A DNA stretch of 64,000 bases from Palsa-504 sp963839095 (GTDB taxonomy: Bacteria; Actinomycetota; Actinomycetes; Streptosporangiales; Streptosporangiaceae). A model generated the notes under the pieces. That model was not told where the DNA came from. It saw only the letters and a list, made by a program, of their open reading frames with translations, and ran no database searches. Both the position numbers and the translations under genes were made by a program. Of the stretch, positions 27,284 through 35,738 are shown in pieces; position 1 is the first letter of the stretch; the number at the start of each line of letters is the position of its first letter. Location of the stretch: the NCBI GenBank assembly GCA_963839095.1, contig CAWIUF010000068.1, positions 1 to 64,000 of the forward strand, read 5' to 3'.

Positions 27284-28147
27284 GTGCCCGACACCCAGCA
27301 GGACAGCCCGACCGTGCTGCGGATGATCCTCGGCCGCCAGCTCCAGGCGCTGCGCGAGCAGGCGGCCCTGTCCTACCAGCAGGCCGCCGACGCGATCTAC
27401 GCCTCGGAGTGGACACTGCGCCGGATCGAGGCGGGCAAGGGCGCCCTCAAGCCGCTGAACGTCAAGTCGCTGCTGGTTGCCTACGGCGTCACCGACGTCC
27501 GGGAGATCGACGCGTTCCTCGCCCTGGCCCGCGACGCCTCCCGCCCCGGCTGGTGGCACAGCTACGGCGACGCCCTGCCCGACTGGTTCAAGGTCGCCGT
27601 CGGCCTGGAGGAATCCGCCTCGCTGATCCGCGCCTACGAGCCCCAGGTGGTGCCCGGGCTGCTGCAAACCGAGGCCTACGTCCGGGCGATCACCGCCGCC
27701 AGCTTCCCGGCAGAAAAAGAAGAGGACTCAGAACGAAGGGTGGCGCTGCGCCTGGCCCGCCAGGACCTGCTCAAGCGGCCCGCGCCCCCGGAGTACTGGG
27801 TCGTACTGGAGGAAACCGTGCTACGCCGGCCGATCGGCGGCCCGGACGTGATGCGCGGCCAGGTCGAGCAGCTCATCGAGTACGCGGCCCGGCCGAACGT
27901 CACCCTTCAGGTGCTGCCGTTTTCCGCCGGGTGGCACCCGGCCATGTACGGGATGTTCAACATCTTCCGCTTCCCCGACGACACCATCCCCGACGTCGTC
28001 TACAGCGAGGGCCTGACCAGCGCCTACTACCTCAACAAGGTCGAAGAGACCGCGAAGTACACCGAGGCCCTGGACCGGATGGCCGCCCAGGCGGCTACCC
28101 CGGACCAGTCAGCAACGATCCTGCGAGAAGTCCTGAAGGAGCACTGA
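27284..28147 (+). CDS. Xre-type regulator with DUF5753 domain
   Basis: 287 residues from GTG 27284. The helix-turn-helix is at about 10-65 (LGRQLQALREQAALSYQQAA, then SEWTLRRIEAGKGAL), and DUF5753 follows with WWHSYGDALPDWFKVAVGLE, VVPGLLQTEAYVRAI and FRFPDDTIPDVVYSEGL. It is a paralogue of the regulator at 17427. A DUF397 gene begins four bases after its stop, so the two form the usual translationally linked pair, with the RsbW-like ATPase divergent on the other side. Confidence 0.92.
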   Translation: MPDTQQDSPTVLRMILGRQLQALREQAALSYQQAADAIYASEWTLRRIEAGKGALKPLNVKSLLVAYGVTDVREIDAFLALARDASRPGWWHSYGDALPDWFKVAVGLEESASLIRAYEPQVVPGLLQTEAYVRAITAASFPAEKEEDSERRVALRLARQDLLKRPAPPEYWVVLEETVLRRPIGGPDVMRGQVEQLIEYAARPNVTLQVLPFSAGWHPAMYGMFNIFRFPDDTIPDVVYSEGLTSAYYLNKVEETAKYTEALDRMAAQAATPDQSATILREVLKEH

Positions 28148-28151
28148 TCCC

Positions 28152-28391
28152 ATGCCCGCTGACCCTGCCCGTAACGGGATGCCCGCCACCGACCTCGGCG
28201 ACGACGGCTGGACCAAGCCGTGGAGCGACAACGGCGGATCCTGCCTGGAAGCCAAGAAGCTCCCCGGCGGACGCGTCGCCCTGCGCCAGTCCACCGACCC
28301 CCACTCCCCCGCCCTCATCCTGGAGCCCGATGAGATCCGCGCCTTCGTCCTGGGCGCCAAGGCCGGACTCGCCGACCACCTGATCGCCTGA
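28152..28391 (+). CDS. DUF397 domain protein
   Basis: 79 residues. DUF397 signature: WTKPWSDNGGSCLEAKKLPG, VALRQSTDPHSPALIL and DEIRAFVLGAKAG. DUF397 proteins are small partners of DUF5753 Xre regulators; pairing is thought to modulate DNA binding, in a toxin-antitoxin-like way in some reports. The spacing of four bases to the upstream gene indicates one operon. Confidence 0.9.
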   Translation: MPADPARNGMPATDLGDDGWTKPWSDNGGSCLEAKKLPGGRVALRQSTDPHSPALILEPDEIRAFVLGAKAGLADHLIA

Positions 28392-28476
28392 CCTCCGGCC
28401 GTGCCGCAGGCAACTCGCCGACTGGCCCGTCGGGCTAGCTCAGCGACGCAGCCCACCAAGGTAGACCCCAATCGCC

Positions 28477-28511
28477 GGCGTTCCGGGGCACGACGCGTGC
28501 CCCGGAACGCC
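28477..28511. terminator. Perfect 16-bp hairpin after the DUF397 gene
   Basis: GGCGTTCCGGGGCACG (28477-28492) pairs exactly with 28496-28511 around a 3-base loop, 85 bases after the DUF397 stop and 23 before the next start. It is probably a terminator, possibly also a regulator binding site. Confidence 0.65.
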
Positions 28512-28534
28512 GACCTCCATGACGGAGGAACCGC

Positions 28535-29949
28535 ATGGCCACTGAACTAGGCGCCTGGCTGCGCACCCAGCGCGAGGAACGCGGCTGGTCCAGGAGCGAG
28601 ATGGCCCGCCGGCTGATCACCGCCGCCCGGGAAACCGGCGACGGGAGCATGCCGGACGCCGAAACCGTCCGCAGTTACATCTACCGCTGGGAACACGGGA
28701 AGATCCACACCCTGTCCGAGCGGTACGTCCTCTACTACTGCCGCACCCTGGAGATCAAGCCCGCCCAGTTCGGACCGCAACCGGAACCGGCGCCCGACAC
28801 GGCGGTTATCCAGCCCGCCGTCGCGATCCCGGCCGGGCCGGGGGTGTCGTATTGCCAACAAGTTGCCTACCGTGGGATAGAAGCGCCTGAATCCAGGCAG
28901 TCCACGGTGAGGGACGAAGTACTGATGGCGGCCCACGAAGGTAGCGAGCACGCAGAGCAGGCCGAACGGCGCGACTTCGGCGACAGCCACCCTGGAGCAG
29001 CTGCACGCGGATGTCGTGCGCCTGTCGGCCGAGCTGATGACCGGCGACCCGTTCGCCATGTTCCTGGAGATGCGCCGGGTCCGCGATCGCGTTTACCGGC
29101 TGCTAGAAGGCGCAGCTCCGCCCGGGCGACCAGGCCGATCTGTACTTCCTGCTCGGCGTGCCTCAGCGACCTGATGGCGGTTCCCGCCATCCGGGCTCGG
29201 CTACCCGCAGGCTGCAGAGGAACTGATCCGGGCCGGCTGGGCCTACGCGTCGGCGATCGACAACCGTCCCCTGATGGCGCACCTGCGGCTGCAGCTGGCC
29301 AGCATCATGCTCTGGGACGGGCAGCCCCGACGCGGCCCGCGAACTCGCCGAAGACGGGCTCCGCTACCTCGCGGCCGGGCCCGACCGGGGCCAACCTTCA
29401 CCTGAAGTACGCACAAGCCGCCGCGCGAACTGGCGACGCGGACGGCGCCCGCCGCGCCCTGGCCGCCGCCACTGACGCGCGCGAGCTCGCCGCACACCGA
29501 TGACGTCGCCGCGATCAGCGGCGAGTTCGGCCTCTCGGCCGCGACCGAGCATTACTTCGCCGGCTCGGCCCTGTCCTAGATCGACGATGCCGCAGACGAG
29601 GCAGCCGGCCGACTTGAGCAGGCGCTCGGCCTGTACGAGGCCGGGCCGCAGCCAGGTGAGCAGCACTGGTTCGGCGCCAGGGCCATGACGGGCATCGACC
29701 TGGCCACCGTCCGGCTGCGCTCAGGAGCCCTTGATGCTGCTGCCGCCGCGATCGAGCCCGCCCTTTCGCTGCCGTCGGCCCGGCGCATCAACGCGCTTGA
29801 TGACCCGGCTGCACCTGGTGCGGGCCGAACTGGCCGCGCCGGTGTTCCGCGGGTCGGCGCAGGCGCGGGAGCTGGATGAGCGGATCGAGGAGTTCGGCCG
29901 CGACAGCGTGACCGCGGGCCTGCACGCCCTTCCCGCCGGGCCTGCCTGA
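28535..29949 (+). pseudogene. Xre regulator with TPR-like C-terminal region, multiply frameshifted
   Basis: The N-terminus is intact: LGAWLRTQREERGWSRSEMA, TVRSYIYRWEHGKIHTLSER and YYCRTLEIKPAQF form a helix-turn-helix. After about 28850 the expected helical repeats are spread over three frames (ATLEQLHADVVRLSAELMTG, then DPFAMFLEMRRVRDRVYRL, DLYFLLGVLSDLMA, HLRLQLASIMLWDG and NLHLKYAQAAARTGDADGAR), and the end LDERIEEFGRDSVTAGLHA stops at 29949. At least five indels and one in-frame stop are required. The DNA-binding end could still be made as a short protein. It is a remnant of the tandem Xre cluster. Confidence 0.7.
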
Positions 29950-30094
29950 TCCCGGCTCAGCCGCACGGCGGGGAAACGGCCGGGTCAGTTAGGAGCACGC
30001 CAGTGCGCCAGGCAGGAGGCAAGCGGGAAGCTGGCGGCCGGGGCGGAGCATGCCCTCGTTCTGAATGATCAGGGGCGGGACCCGGGGCGGGCGG

Positions 30095-30949
30095 CTAGTT
30101 CTTCGCGGCGACCGCGGCGTAGATGCCGGTCTTCTTCAGGTCCCTGGGCTTGGGCGGAGTGTCGGGATGCCACAGCGGCGCCTGGACCAGGCCCGGGGGC
30201 TCGGCGGTGAAGCCGCTGAGGAGCGCTTCGATGGCCGCTTTGGGGCGCAGCACCAGCGGGGCGGTCGCGTGGTCGTAGGCGGAGGTGGCGGCGCCGGTGA
30301 CCTCGGCGGGGTGGAAGTCGCTGGTGCCGTGGGACAGGGCCAGGTAGCTGCCCGGCGGCAGGGCGTCGCGGTAGGCGGCGATGATGCCGGCCGGGTCTTC
30401 GGCGTCGGGGATGAAGTGCATGATCGCGACCAGCAGGAGGGCGACCGGCTTGGTGAAGTCGAGGAAGTCGCGGGCGCCGGCCAGGATGACCTCGGGGTCG
30501 CGGAGGTCGGCGAGGATGATCTTGGTGGTGCCGGTGCCGGTGAGCAGGGCGTTGGCGTGGGCGTGGATCACCGGGTCGTTGTCGGCGTAGACCACCCGGG
30601 TGCCTTCCGCGCAGGCGGCGGCGGTCTGGTGGACGTTGGGGGCGGTGGGGATGCCGGTGCCGATGTCCAGGAACTGGGTGATGCCTTTGTCTCTGGCGAG
30701 GTAGGTGACGGCGCGGCGGAGGAAGTCGCGGTTGGCGCGGGCGATGGCGCGGATCTCGGGGACCAGGGCGAGGATGCTCTCCGCGGCCTCCTTGTCGGCG
30801 GGCCAGTGGTCCTTGCCGCCCAGGTAGTAGTCGTACATGCGGGCCGGGTGCGGCCTGGTGACGTCGATGGCACCGGGGACCGGGTACGCGGGGACGGGGT
30901 TCACGGGGTCCTTCCACTCTGCTGGGGACTGAAGGGGCGGGTACAGCAT
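30095..30949 (-). CDS. SAM-dependent methyltransferase, PF04672 (DUF574) type
   Basis: 284 residues. PHPARMYDYYLGGKDHWPAD is the family signature, followed by RRAVTYLARDKGITQFLDIG, the SAM loop TGIPTAPNVHQTA, VVYADNDPVIHAHANALL and LLVAIMHFIPDAEDPAGIIA. It is a paralogue of the gene at 16540. The start is uncertain: MLYPPLQSP at 30949 or a later codon nearer the signature. Neighbours give no hint of the substrate. Confidence 0.9.
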   Translation of the reverse strand: MLYPPLQSPAEWKDPVNPVPAYPVPGAIDVTRPHPARMYDYYLGGKDHWPADKEAAESILALVPEIRAIARANRDFLRRAVTYLARDKGITQFLDIGTGIPTAPNVHQTAAACAEGTRVVYADNDPVIHAHANALLTGTGTTKIILADLRDPEVILAGARDFLDFTKPVALLLVAIMHFIPDAEDPAGIIAAYRDALPPGSYLALSHGTSDFHPAEVTGAATSAYDHATAPLVLRPKAAIEALLSGFTAEPPGLVQAPLWHPDTPPKPRDLKKTGIYAAVAAKN

Positions 30950-31174
30950 GCGGGCGGACGGCTGTGCCGGGAAGAGGGCATCCGCGGGCTTCTTAGGGCA
31001 CGCGCCGGCAAAATGGACGCAGGTACCGGTTAGATCGGTTGCAAACTAAAAATAACATTTCCGCAACGGCGTAGCCCGTAGGACCATATACCGCGCACAC
31101 GAGTCACCATTATCCGCACAGTCGATGATGGCGAGCGGGGCATGCGGCTGGGGGGAGCCCGCCACGGGCAAGTG

Positions 31175-31711
31175 TCAGAGGTTTTCGGTGTAATAGGAGG
31201 TGACGGCTGGCTGCCCGGTATAGCCGCGCCCAGCGCGGTCGTCCGCGCCGATGTAGTGCAGCCCGTGCACGCAGGTGATCAGGTCGAACGCGCGGGCCGG
31301 CTTCCAGGCGGCCACCGGCGCGCACACCAGCTCTAGGCCTGCCGCCGGCCCGGGCACCGGGTCGAAGGCGTCCACGAGGTCAACCCCGGCCAGGAAGACC
31401 TGCCCGGCCAGCCCGGCCCGGTGCACCTGGCGGGCCGCCTGGATTAGCGCGCGGCCGGATCCGCAGCACAGGTCCAGCCACGCTACTGCGCCGCCCTGCG
31501 CGGGGCCGCTGCCTCCGATCCGGGCGGCAACCTCCCGGAGCGGGTCGAACCCGAGCTCGCGGGCGTAGCTGTTGACTCCGGCCAGCTGCCGTTCGCGGTT
31601 CATCGAGCAGTTGGCGACGACCGCTGACTTCTCCAGCGCTTGCTCGCCGAGCAGTCCCCTGCGGTCAGGCCCCGCCGTCAGCCCGGCCGGATCCCGTCCT
31701 TCACCGATCAC
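31175..31711 (-). CDS. Class I SAM-dependent methyltransferase, C-terminally truncated
   Basis: 178 residues. NREREQLAG-like NRERQLAGVNSYARELGFDP leads to the SAM motif AWLDLCCGSGRALIQAARQV, an acidic LAGVDLVDAF and the post-II motif FDLITCVHGLHYIGAD. After this the expected helices of the second half of the fold are missing and the frame ends in unrelated residues (YYTENL). A frameshift near 31230 or a deletion explains it. Probably inactive. The start at 31711 is the first available GTG; an internal Met at the NRERQ segment is another option. Confidence 0.65.
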   Translation of the reverse strand: MIGEGRDPAGLTAGPDRRGLLGEQALEKSAVVANCSMNRERQLAGVNSYARELGFDPLREVAARIGGSGPAQGGAVAWLDLCCGSGRALIQAARQVHRAGLAGQVFLAGVDLVDAFDPVPGPAAGLELVCAPVAAWKPARAFDLITCVHGLHYIGADDRAGRGYTGQPAVTSYYTENL

Positions 31712-31723
31712 ACGGCCATCATC

Positions 31724-31946
31724 TCAGCGGTACCCGCGGGCCACCCTGGTCGCGAGCGTAAGGCCGGGTTTACCGGCGGCCCGGTCGCCCGCCAGCTCCA
31801 GTTCGGTCGCGACCTGTTCGTCCTGGCTGGTGGTGGCCACCGCCAGGTGCCAGGCGCGCCGGTCGGCGTCGGCCGGGCCGGTACAGGCCGCGGCGAGCGC
31901 GCGGTGCGCCGCGATGCGCTCAACATTCGCATCAAGGAACCCTGAA
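31724..31946 (-). pseudogene. Fragment of a LuxR-type ATP-binding regulator
   Basis: In the frame ending at a stop at 31724 the text reads ERIAAHRALAAACTGPADAD, then RRAWHLAVATTSQDEQVATE and LELAGDRAA. This is the linker typical of large AAA/LuxR (MalT/LAL-like) regulators (ADPARRAWHLA pattern). Both flanks, including the ATPase and LuxR helix-turn-helix, are missing. The region from 31947 to 32232 shows nothing further. Confidence 0.5.
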
Positions 31947-32232
31947 GGCGGTGATCTTGGCTGGTACGCGGAGCGCTGCGGGTGATCCGGCTACTCAACC
32001 ACGACATGCCTGGCGTGAGAGAGCCGGGCCGCCCGCTTACAGCGGCGACCGCCGCATAGCCGGACCTCCCCGCGGCAGGCAGCCGGTGGTTGCCTGGAAG
32101 CAAAGCGGTAAAGCGGCTATTGGCCCTTGACGGGCTCTCGCGCCCGACGTTAACTTCACTGATTAAGTTTCTGGGCACCCACGGCTAGACCTCAGGCGTG
32201 CCGAAACGGTATGCCTCCCCGAACGAGGTCCT

Positions 32233-33258
32233 GTGGCAACTCACTATGACGCCGACCGCCTGGCGGGGAACTCGGCCCCGGCCGTGCCACGGGTGATACA
32301 CAGGCAGGACCTCGCCCGCATGCCGACCCGCGCGCGGAGCCCTGCCCGGCGCCACAAGGAAGTCATCGGGATCATCTGCGTCGAGTGCCAGGGACAGCTG
32401 CAGGATGTCGAGGACAAGACTCCCGTCTACGACGACAAGGTGCTGCGCGGGGTGGAGCGGCGGCTCAGCCACCTCGGCTGGTCGCTGCTGATCGCGTCCT
32501 GGAACGGCGAGGCAGGCAAGAAACTAAGCCAGATCGCGGCGATGCCCGGCAAGGTGGACGGGATCGTGGTCACCATCGGCAGCCTCCCGTCCCGACTGGT
32601 GGAGCAGATAGCCAGGCAAGTGCCGGTCGCTGTCATCGCGGGCGACCCTGCCGAGCGGAACGTTGACGTGGTGACGGCGGACAACCTGTCCGGCTCGGCC
32701 GCCGTCGTCACGCACCTCGTCGAGGACCACGGCAGGCGCCGCATATACCACGTCGACGGCCCGCCCGGCATGCCGGACAACGTCCAGCGGCGCAACGGGC
32801 TGCTGCAGGTGCTGCGCAACCACCCGGGCGCCCGGCTGGTTGGCACCACTCACGGCACGAACTACCTCGAAAGCGGGCTGGCAGCCGGCCACCGGATGCT
32901 CGCTGAGTGCCAGGGCGAGATGCCGGACGCCGTGGTCGCCGCCAACGACCAGATGGCCATCGGGGTACTGCGAACGCTGACCGCGGCCGGCATCCGGGTG
33001 CCCGAACAGGTCGCCGTGGTCGGGTTCGACGACATCTATCCTGGCGAGCTGTGCGAGCCGCCGCTGACCACCGTTTACCAGCCGATGGGCGCGCTAGGCG
33101 AGCGAGCCTGCGACCGGCTGCTCAAACGCATCGCCGCACCTGGCCTGCCGCCCCAGGTGGAGCTGTTGCCGACCGAACTGGTACTCCGGCAAAGCTGCGG
33201 CTGCCCGCCCGGCATCCCTGCGCGCCGTCCTGTAGAGCGCAGAAACCCTGTGACCTAG
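32233..33258 (+). CDS. LacI/GalR-type sugar-binding protein without a helix-turn-helix
   Basis: 341 residues. From about residue 42 the sequence is a LacI/GalR effector domain: HKEVIGIICVECQGQLQDVE, VDGIVVTIGSLPSRLVEQIA, VAVIAGDPAERNVDVVTADN, VAANDQMAIGVLRTLTAAGI and VAVVGFDDIYPGELCEPPLT. The usual N-terminal LacI helix-turn-helix and hinge helix are absent; instead there are ~40 residues rich in Arg/Ala/Pro. No signal peptide or lipobox is present, so it is not a periplasmic binder. I find no helix-turn-helix in the other frames just upstream. It may be a truncated regulator or a partner protein. Confidence 0.8.
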   Translation: MATHYDADRLAGNSAPAVPRVIHRQDLARMPTRARSPARRHKEVIGIICVECQGQLQDVEDKTPVYDDKVLRGVERRLSHLGWSLLIASWNGEAGKKLSQIAAMPGKVDGIVVTIGSLPSRLVEQIARQVPVAVIAGDPAERNVDVVTADNLSGSAAVVTHLVEDHGRRRIYHVDGPPGMPDNVQRRNGLLQVLRNHPGARLVGTTHGTNYLESGLAAGHRMLAECQGEMPDAVVAANDQMAIGVLRTLTAAGIRVPEQVAVVGFDDIYPGELCEPPLTTVYQPMGALGERACDRLLKRIAAPGLPPQVELLPTELVLRQSCGCPPGIPARRPVERRNPVT

Positions 33259-33454
33259 CGCCGCACCTTCTTTGACTTGGTGAATACGGCGACGGGTACA
33301 GCTGACCGCTGTCGGGAGCCGAAGCAGGGCCGCGACCTAACTCCCACCGCGGCCGGCCCGTCCCGCGCGGTGCCCGTCTTACCTCCACCGCGCCTGCATC
33401 CGCATTCCATGTCTTCCGCCTTGACTTGCCCTATCCGGGATGAAGGAGAAAGGC

Positions 33455-34072
33455 ATGCTAGACCGCCAGCCCGCAGCCAACGGCCGCTACCAGAAGGAAG
33501 CCGCTGGCAACGGCTACTTCGCTCCCCTTGCGTCAGCCAAGGGCATGCTCCTCACCACGTTCAGGCGAGACGGCACCCCCGTCTCCGCTGCCGTGCCCGG
33601 AGTGGTCGACGGCGGCCGGGCGTACTTCGGAGCGCGAGGGTGGTCAGGCAGCGCGAAGCGTCTGCGGCACAATGAAGTAGTGCAAGTGACGCCGTGCAGC
33701 GTGTGGGGTCTTTGCACCCAGGGAGCGCCGCTCGACGCGGTTGCGCGGCCACTGCTGTCGGAGGAGGCCAGCGAAGTCGTCCGGAAGCTGGCCCTCAGGC
33801 ATCCGCTTCGGCGCCGTCTACCGATGCTGCCACGTCGCCGGACGAGGCGATGGCAGGCGGCGTACTACGAGCTAATGGCTGACTATGACGCCGAAAGCCA
33901 CGGCGTCGGCCCGGAGGCCCTCCGGGCCCCCCATCGGCGGAGCGACGAGCCCGGGACTAACGCCGCGCATGTGAGCCAGGAAGCCCTGCAGTGCAAATGC
34001 GTACCGTCCCGCCTCGCTGATCATGGCGTGACCTCCATCGCAAGCATCTGGCCGGCACCGGTAGGCAAATGA
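33455..34072 (+). CDS. PPOX-class F420-dependent oxidoreductase (Rv3369-like)
   Basis: 205 residues from ATG 33455, with AAGGAGAAAGG upstream. The split-barrel FMN/F420 fold shows as YFAPLASAKGMLLTTFRRDG, TPVSAAVPGVVDGGRAYFGA and RGWSGSAKRLRHNEVVQVTP. The domain ends at about residue 145; the last ~55 residues look like read-through and a frameshift may have removed the native stop. These cytosolic proteins reduce or bind small molecules using F420. Confidence 0.75.
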   Translation: MLDRQPAANGRYQKEAAGNGYFAPLASAKGMLLTTFRRDGTPVSAAVPGVVDGGRAYFGARGWSGSAKRLRHNEVVQVTPCSVWGLCTQGAPLDAVARPLLSEEASEVVRKLALRHPLRRRLPMLPRRRTRRWQAAYYELMADYDAESHGVGPEALRAPHRRSDEPGTNAAHVSQEALQCKCVPSRLADHGVTSIASIWPAPVGK

Positions 34073-34184
34073 TGCCCGCCCCGGCCGGCGGTTTACCTTG
34101 CCCCGGCCGCTTGTTACGTTCGGGAACTGAACACGGTTCGGTTTCGGGTGCACGGCCAGGTGGCCCCGGAGGCACCCCGCGAGC

Positions 34185-34451
34185 GTGGGCTCCTCACCCG
34201 CTAGTTCACCCGATGACGAGCTCAGCGAAGCGCTCGACATCCCCTACGTGCTAGACGTCTCGACCTGCCCGGGGCCCGCAGGTCAGTGGGTCTGCCGGCT
34301 GGAGTACGTCGAACTCGAAGGCTGCGTCGCGGAGGCACGGGACGCGCTGGGCGCGCTGGACCAGCTGGAGCGGATGCGGGAGCAGTGGCCGCGAAACGCC
34401 CTGGACTCCGGACGGCCGATCCCGCGCCCCCGGGAGGTGCTGCGAAGCTGA
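34185..34451 (+). CDS. HicB-like small protein, no partner toxin visible
   Basis: 88 residues. The pattern WVCRLEYVELEGCVAEARDA, then LGALDQLERMREQWPRNALD and GRPIPRPREVL resembles the HicB antitoxin fold (partial RNase H-like), in which a strand ending in Leu-Gly-Cys is followed by a helix and GxPIPxP. No HicA-type toxin or DNA-binding tail is adjacent. GTG 34185 is the only in-frame start before the domain. It may be a stand-alone HicB-like protein as seen in many actinomycetes. Confidence 0.55.
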   Translation: MGSSPASSPDDELSEALDIPYVLDVSTCPGPAGQWVCRLEYVELEGCVAEARDALGALDQLERMREQWPRNALDSGRPIPRPREVLRS

Positions 34452-34473
34452 CCGCGGGCGGCCGCGCCTGAAC

Positions 34474-35133
34474 TCAGGAGGATGCGGACTCGTCGAGTTT
34501 CTCCTGGAAGTACCTACGGATGAATTTCCGGATCTCCCCGATCACGGCCGCGTCTCCCCTGGGGTCGCGGCGGAAGGCGAGCTCGAAAAGAGACCCCGAG
34601 ACGACGGTGGAAATCTGGAAAGTGACCGGGTCAGCGTGCACGCCGGTAAAGCGCGCGAACGCCTGCTGCATCGACGTGGCTATCAGCTCGCGGTAACGCC
34701 GGTGCACGTCGATGACCCCGTCCGACGCCCGGTCGTCGAACCAGAACTCGCGAAGCCCCGGCCGGGCCGCGAAGAACTCCACGTAGGCCGTGACCCGGGC
34801 GTCGCTGAAGGCGTGGATATCCGCCCATTCACGCTCGGCGGTGGCGGCGCCAACGGCCGCCATCATCTCGTCCATATAGCGCTCGGCGACCGCGGTCATC
34901 ACGCGCTCAAGGTCCGGAAAGTGGTAATAGAGGGCCCCGGTGGACACGCCAGCCCCGGCCGCGATTGCCCGGACCGACACCTCACGGCTGCGCGGGCCGT
35001 GCCGGGCTACCAGGGACAGCGCCGCGCTGACGATCCGCTCCCGGCTTCGCTGACCGCGTCCCTGCGCAGCGGGCACCGGAGTCCTCGAACGAGGATGCCC
35101 GTCACGATGAGCCGCGGGTGCGGTCTGCGCCAT
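34474..35133 (-). CDS. TetR family transcriptional regulator
   Basis: 219 residues from ATG 35133. The helix-turn-helix is at about 35-80: RERIVSAALSLVARHGPRSR, then VRAIAAGAGVSTGALYYHFP. The ligand domain follows with ERVMTAVAERYMDEMMAAVG and FFAARPGLREFWFDDRASDG. No divergent target is present; the upstream gene on the same strand runs into its start, so they may be cotranscribed. Confidence 0.92.
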   Translation of the reverse strand: MAQTAPAAHRDGHPRSRTPVPAAQGRGQRSRERIVSAALSLVARHGPRSREVSVRAIAAGAGVSTGALYYHFPDLERVMTAVAERYMDEMMAAVGAATAEREWADIHAFSDARVTAYVEFFAARPGLREFWFDDRASDGVIDVHRRYRELIATSMQQAFARFTGVHADPVTFQISTVVSGSLFELAFRRDPRGDAAVIGEIRKFIRRYFQEKLDESASS

Positions 35134-35636
35134 GCAGGTAGCGTAAGGGCCAGCCAGGATTGACGTGCCCCGCAGGTCCACGGTAACAGTTTGTCGGAGC
35201 CGTCACCGGTGCCGCGGCGGGCCGGAGCAGGGGCTGACGCCGTCCTGCGGGTCAGCCGCTCGTACCGCTGCCGCGCTGCCTGCGCGCTGCCCAGGCCCAG
35301 CCAGAACGCCATCTCCTGCCAGGTCATCCCCTGGCCGCGGGCGATCAGCAGCAGGGAAGCCTCGAGTTGGTCGACCTCTGCGCGGACGTTGGGCATAAGC
35401 GTCAGCGCCGCGGTCACGTCGGCGGCGTCCACGGCATCCTCACCGTCCTCTACCCCGCCCGCCACCAGGAGCACCACCAGCCGGACCGCCTCGCCGGGGG
35501 TGATTACGGGCAGGTTCCGGCCGCGGTTGCGGCGGGCGGGGTCATTCGCGTGCCGCTCGTGGATGCGGAACAGCGCGGCGTACTCACGCTCGGCCCGCGC
35601 CTTGGGCGCGTCGGGCGGGGTCCAGGTGTCGTCCAT
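35007..35636 (-). CDS. Putative DNA-binding protein with helix-turn-helix segment
   Basis: 209 residues from ATG 35636. The first 140 residues look natural: EREYAALFRIHERHANDPAR, PGEAVRLVVLLVAGGVEDGE, and the helix-turn-helix candidate LIARGQGMTWQEMAFWLGLG with SAQAARQRYERL. The tail after about residue 140 is odd and overlaps the TetR gene by 127 bases, so the native stop was probably lost to a frameshift near 35180. Similar proteins are common in Streptomyces as unnamed DNA-binding proteins. An AT-rich promoter patch precedes it. Confidence 0.6.
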   Translation of the reverse strand: MDDTWTPPDAPKARAEREYAALFRIHERHANDPARRNRGRNLPVITPGEAVRLVVLLVAGGVEDGEDAVDAADVTAALTLMPNVRAEVDQLEASLLLIARGQGMTWQEMAFWLGLGSAQAARQRYERLTRRTASAPAPARRGTGDGSDKLLPWTCGARQSWLALTLPAWRRPHPRLIVTGILVRGLRCPLRRDAVSEAGSGSSARRCPW

Positions 35637-35738
35637 GCCTGCGAGCATCGCACTCGGATCTTCTGTTGTCAACTATCTGTTTTCAACAAGATGTTCCTAT
35701 CAAGTCACCAGGTTGAGATAGGCGTATTCGTTCCAGCC

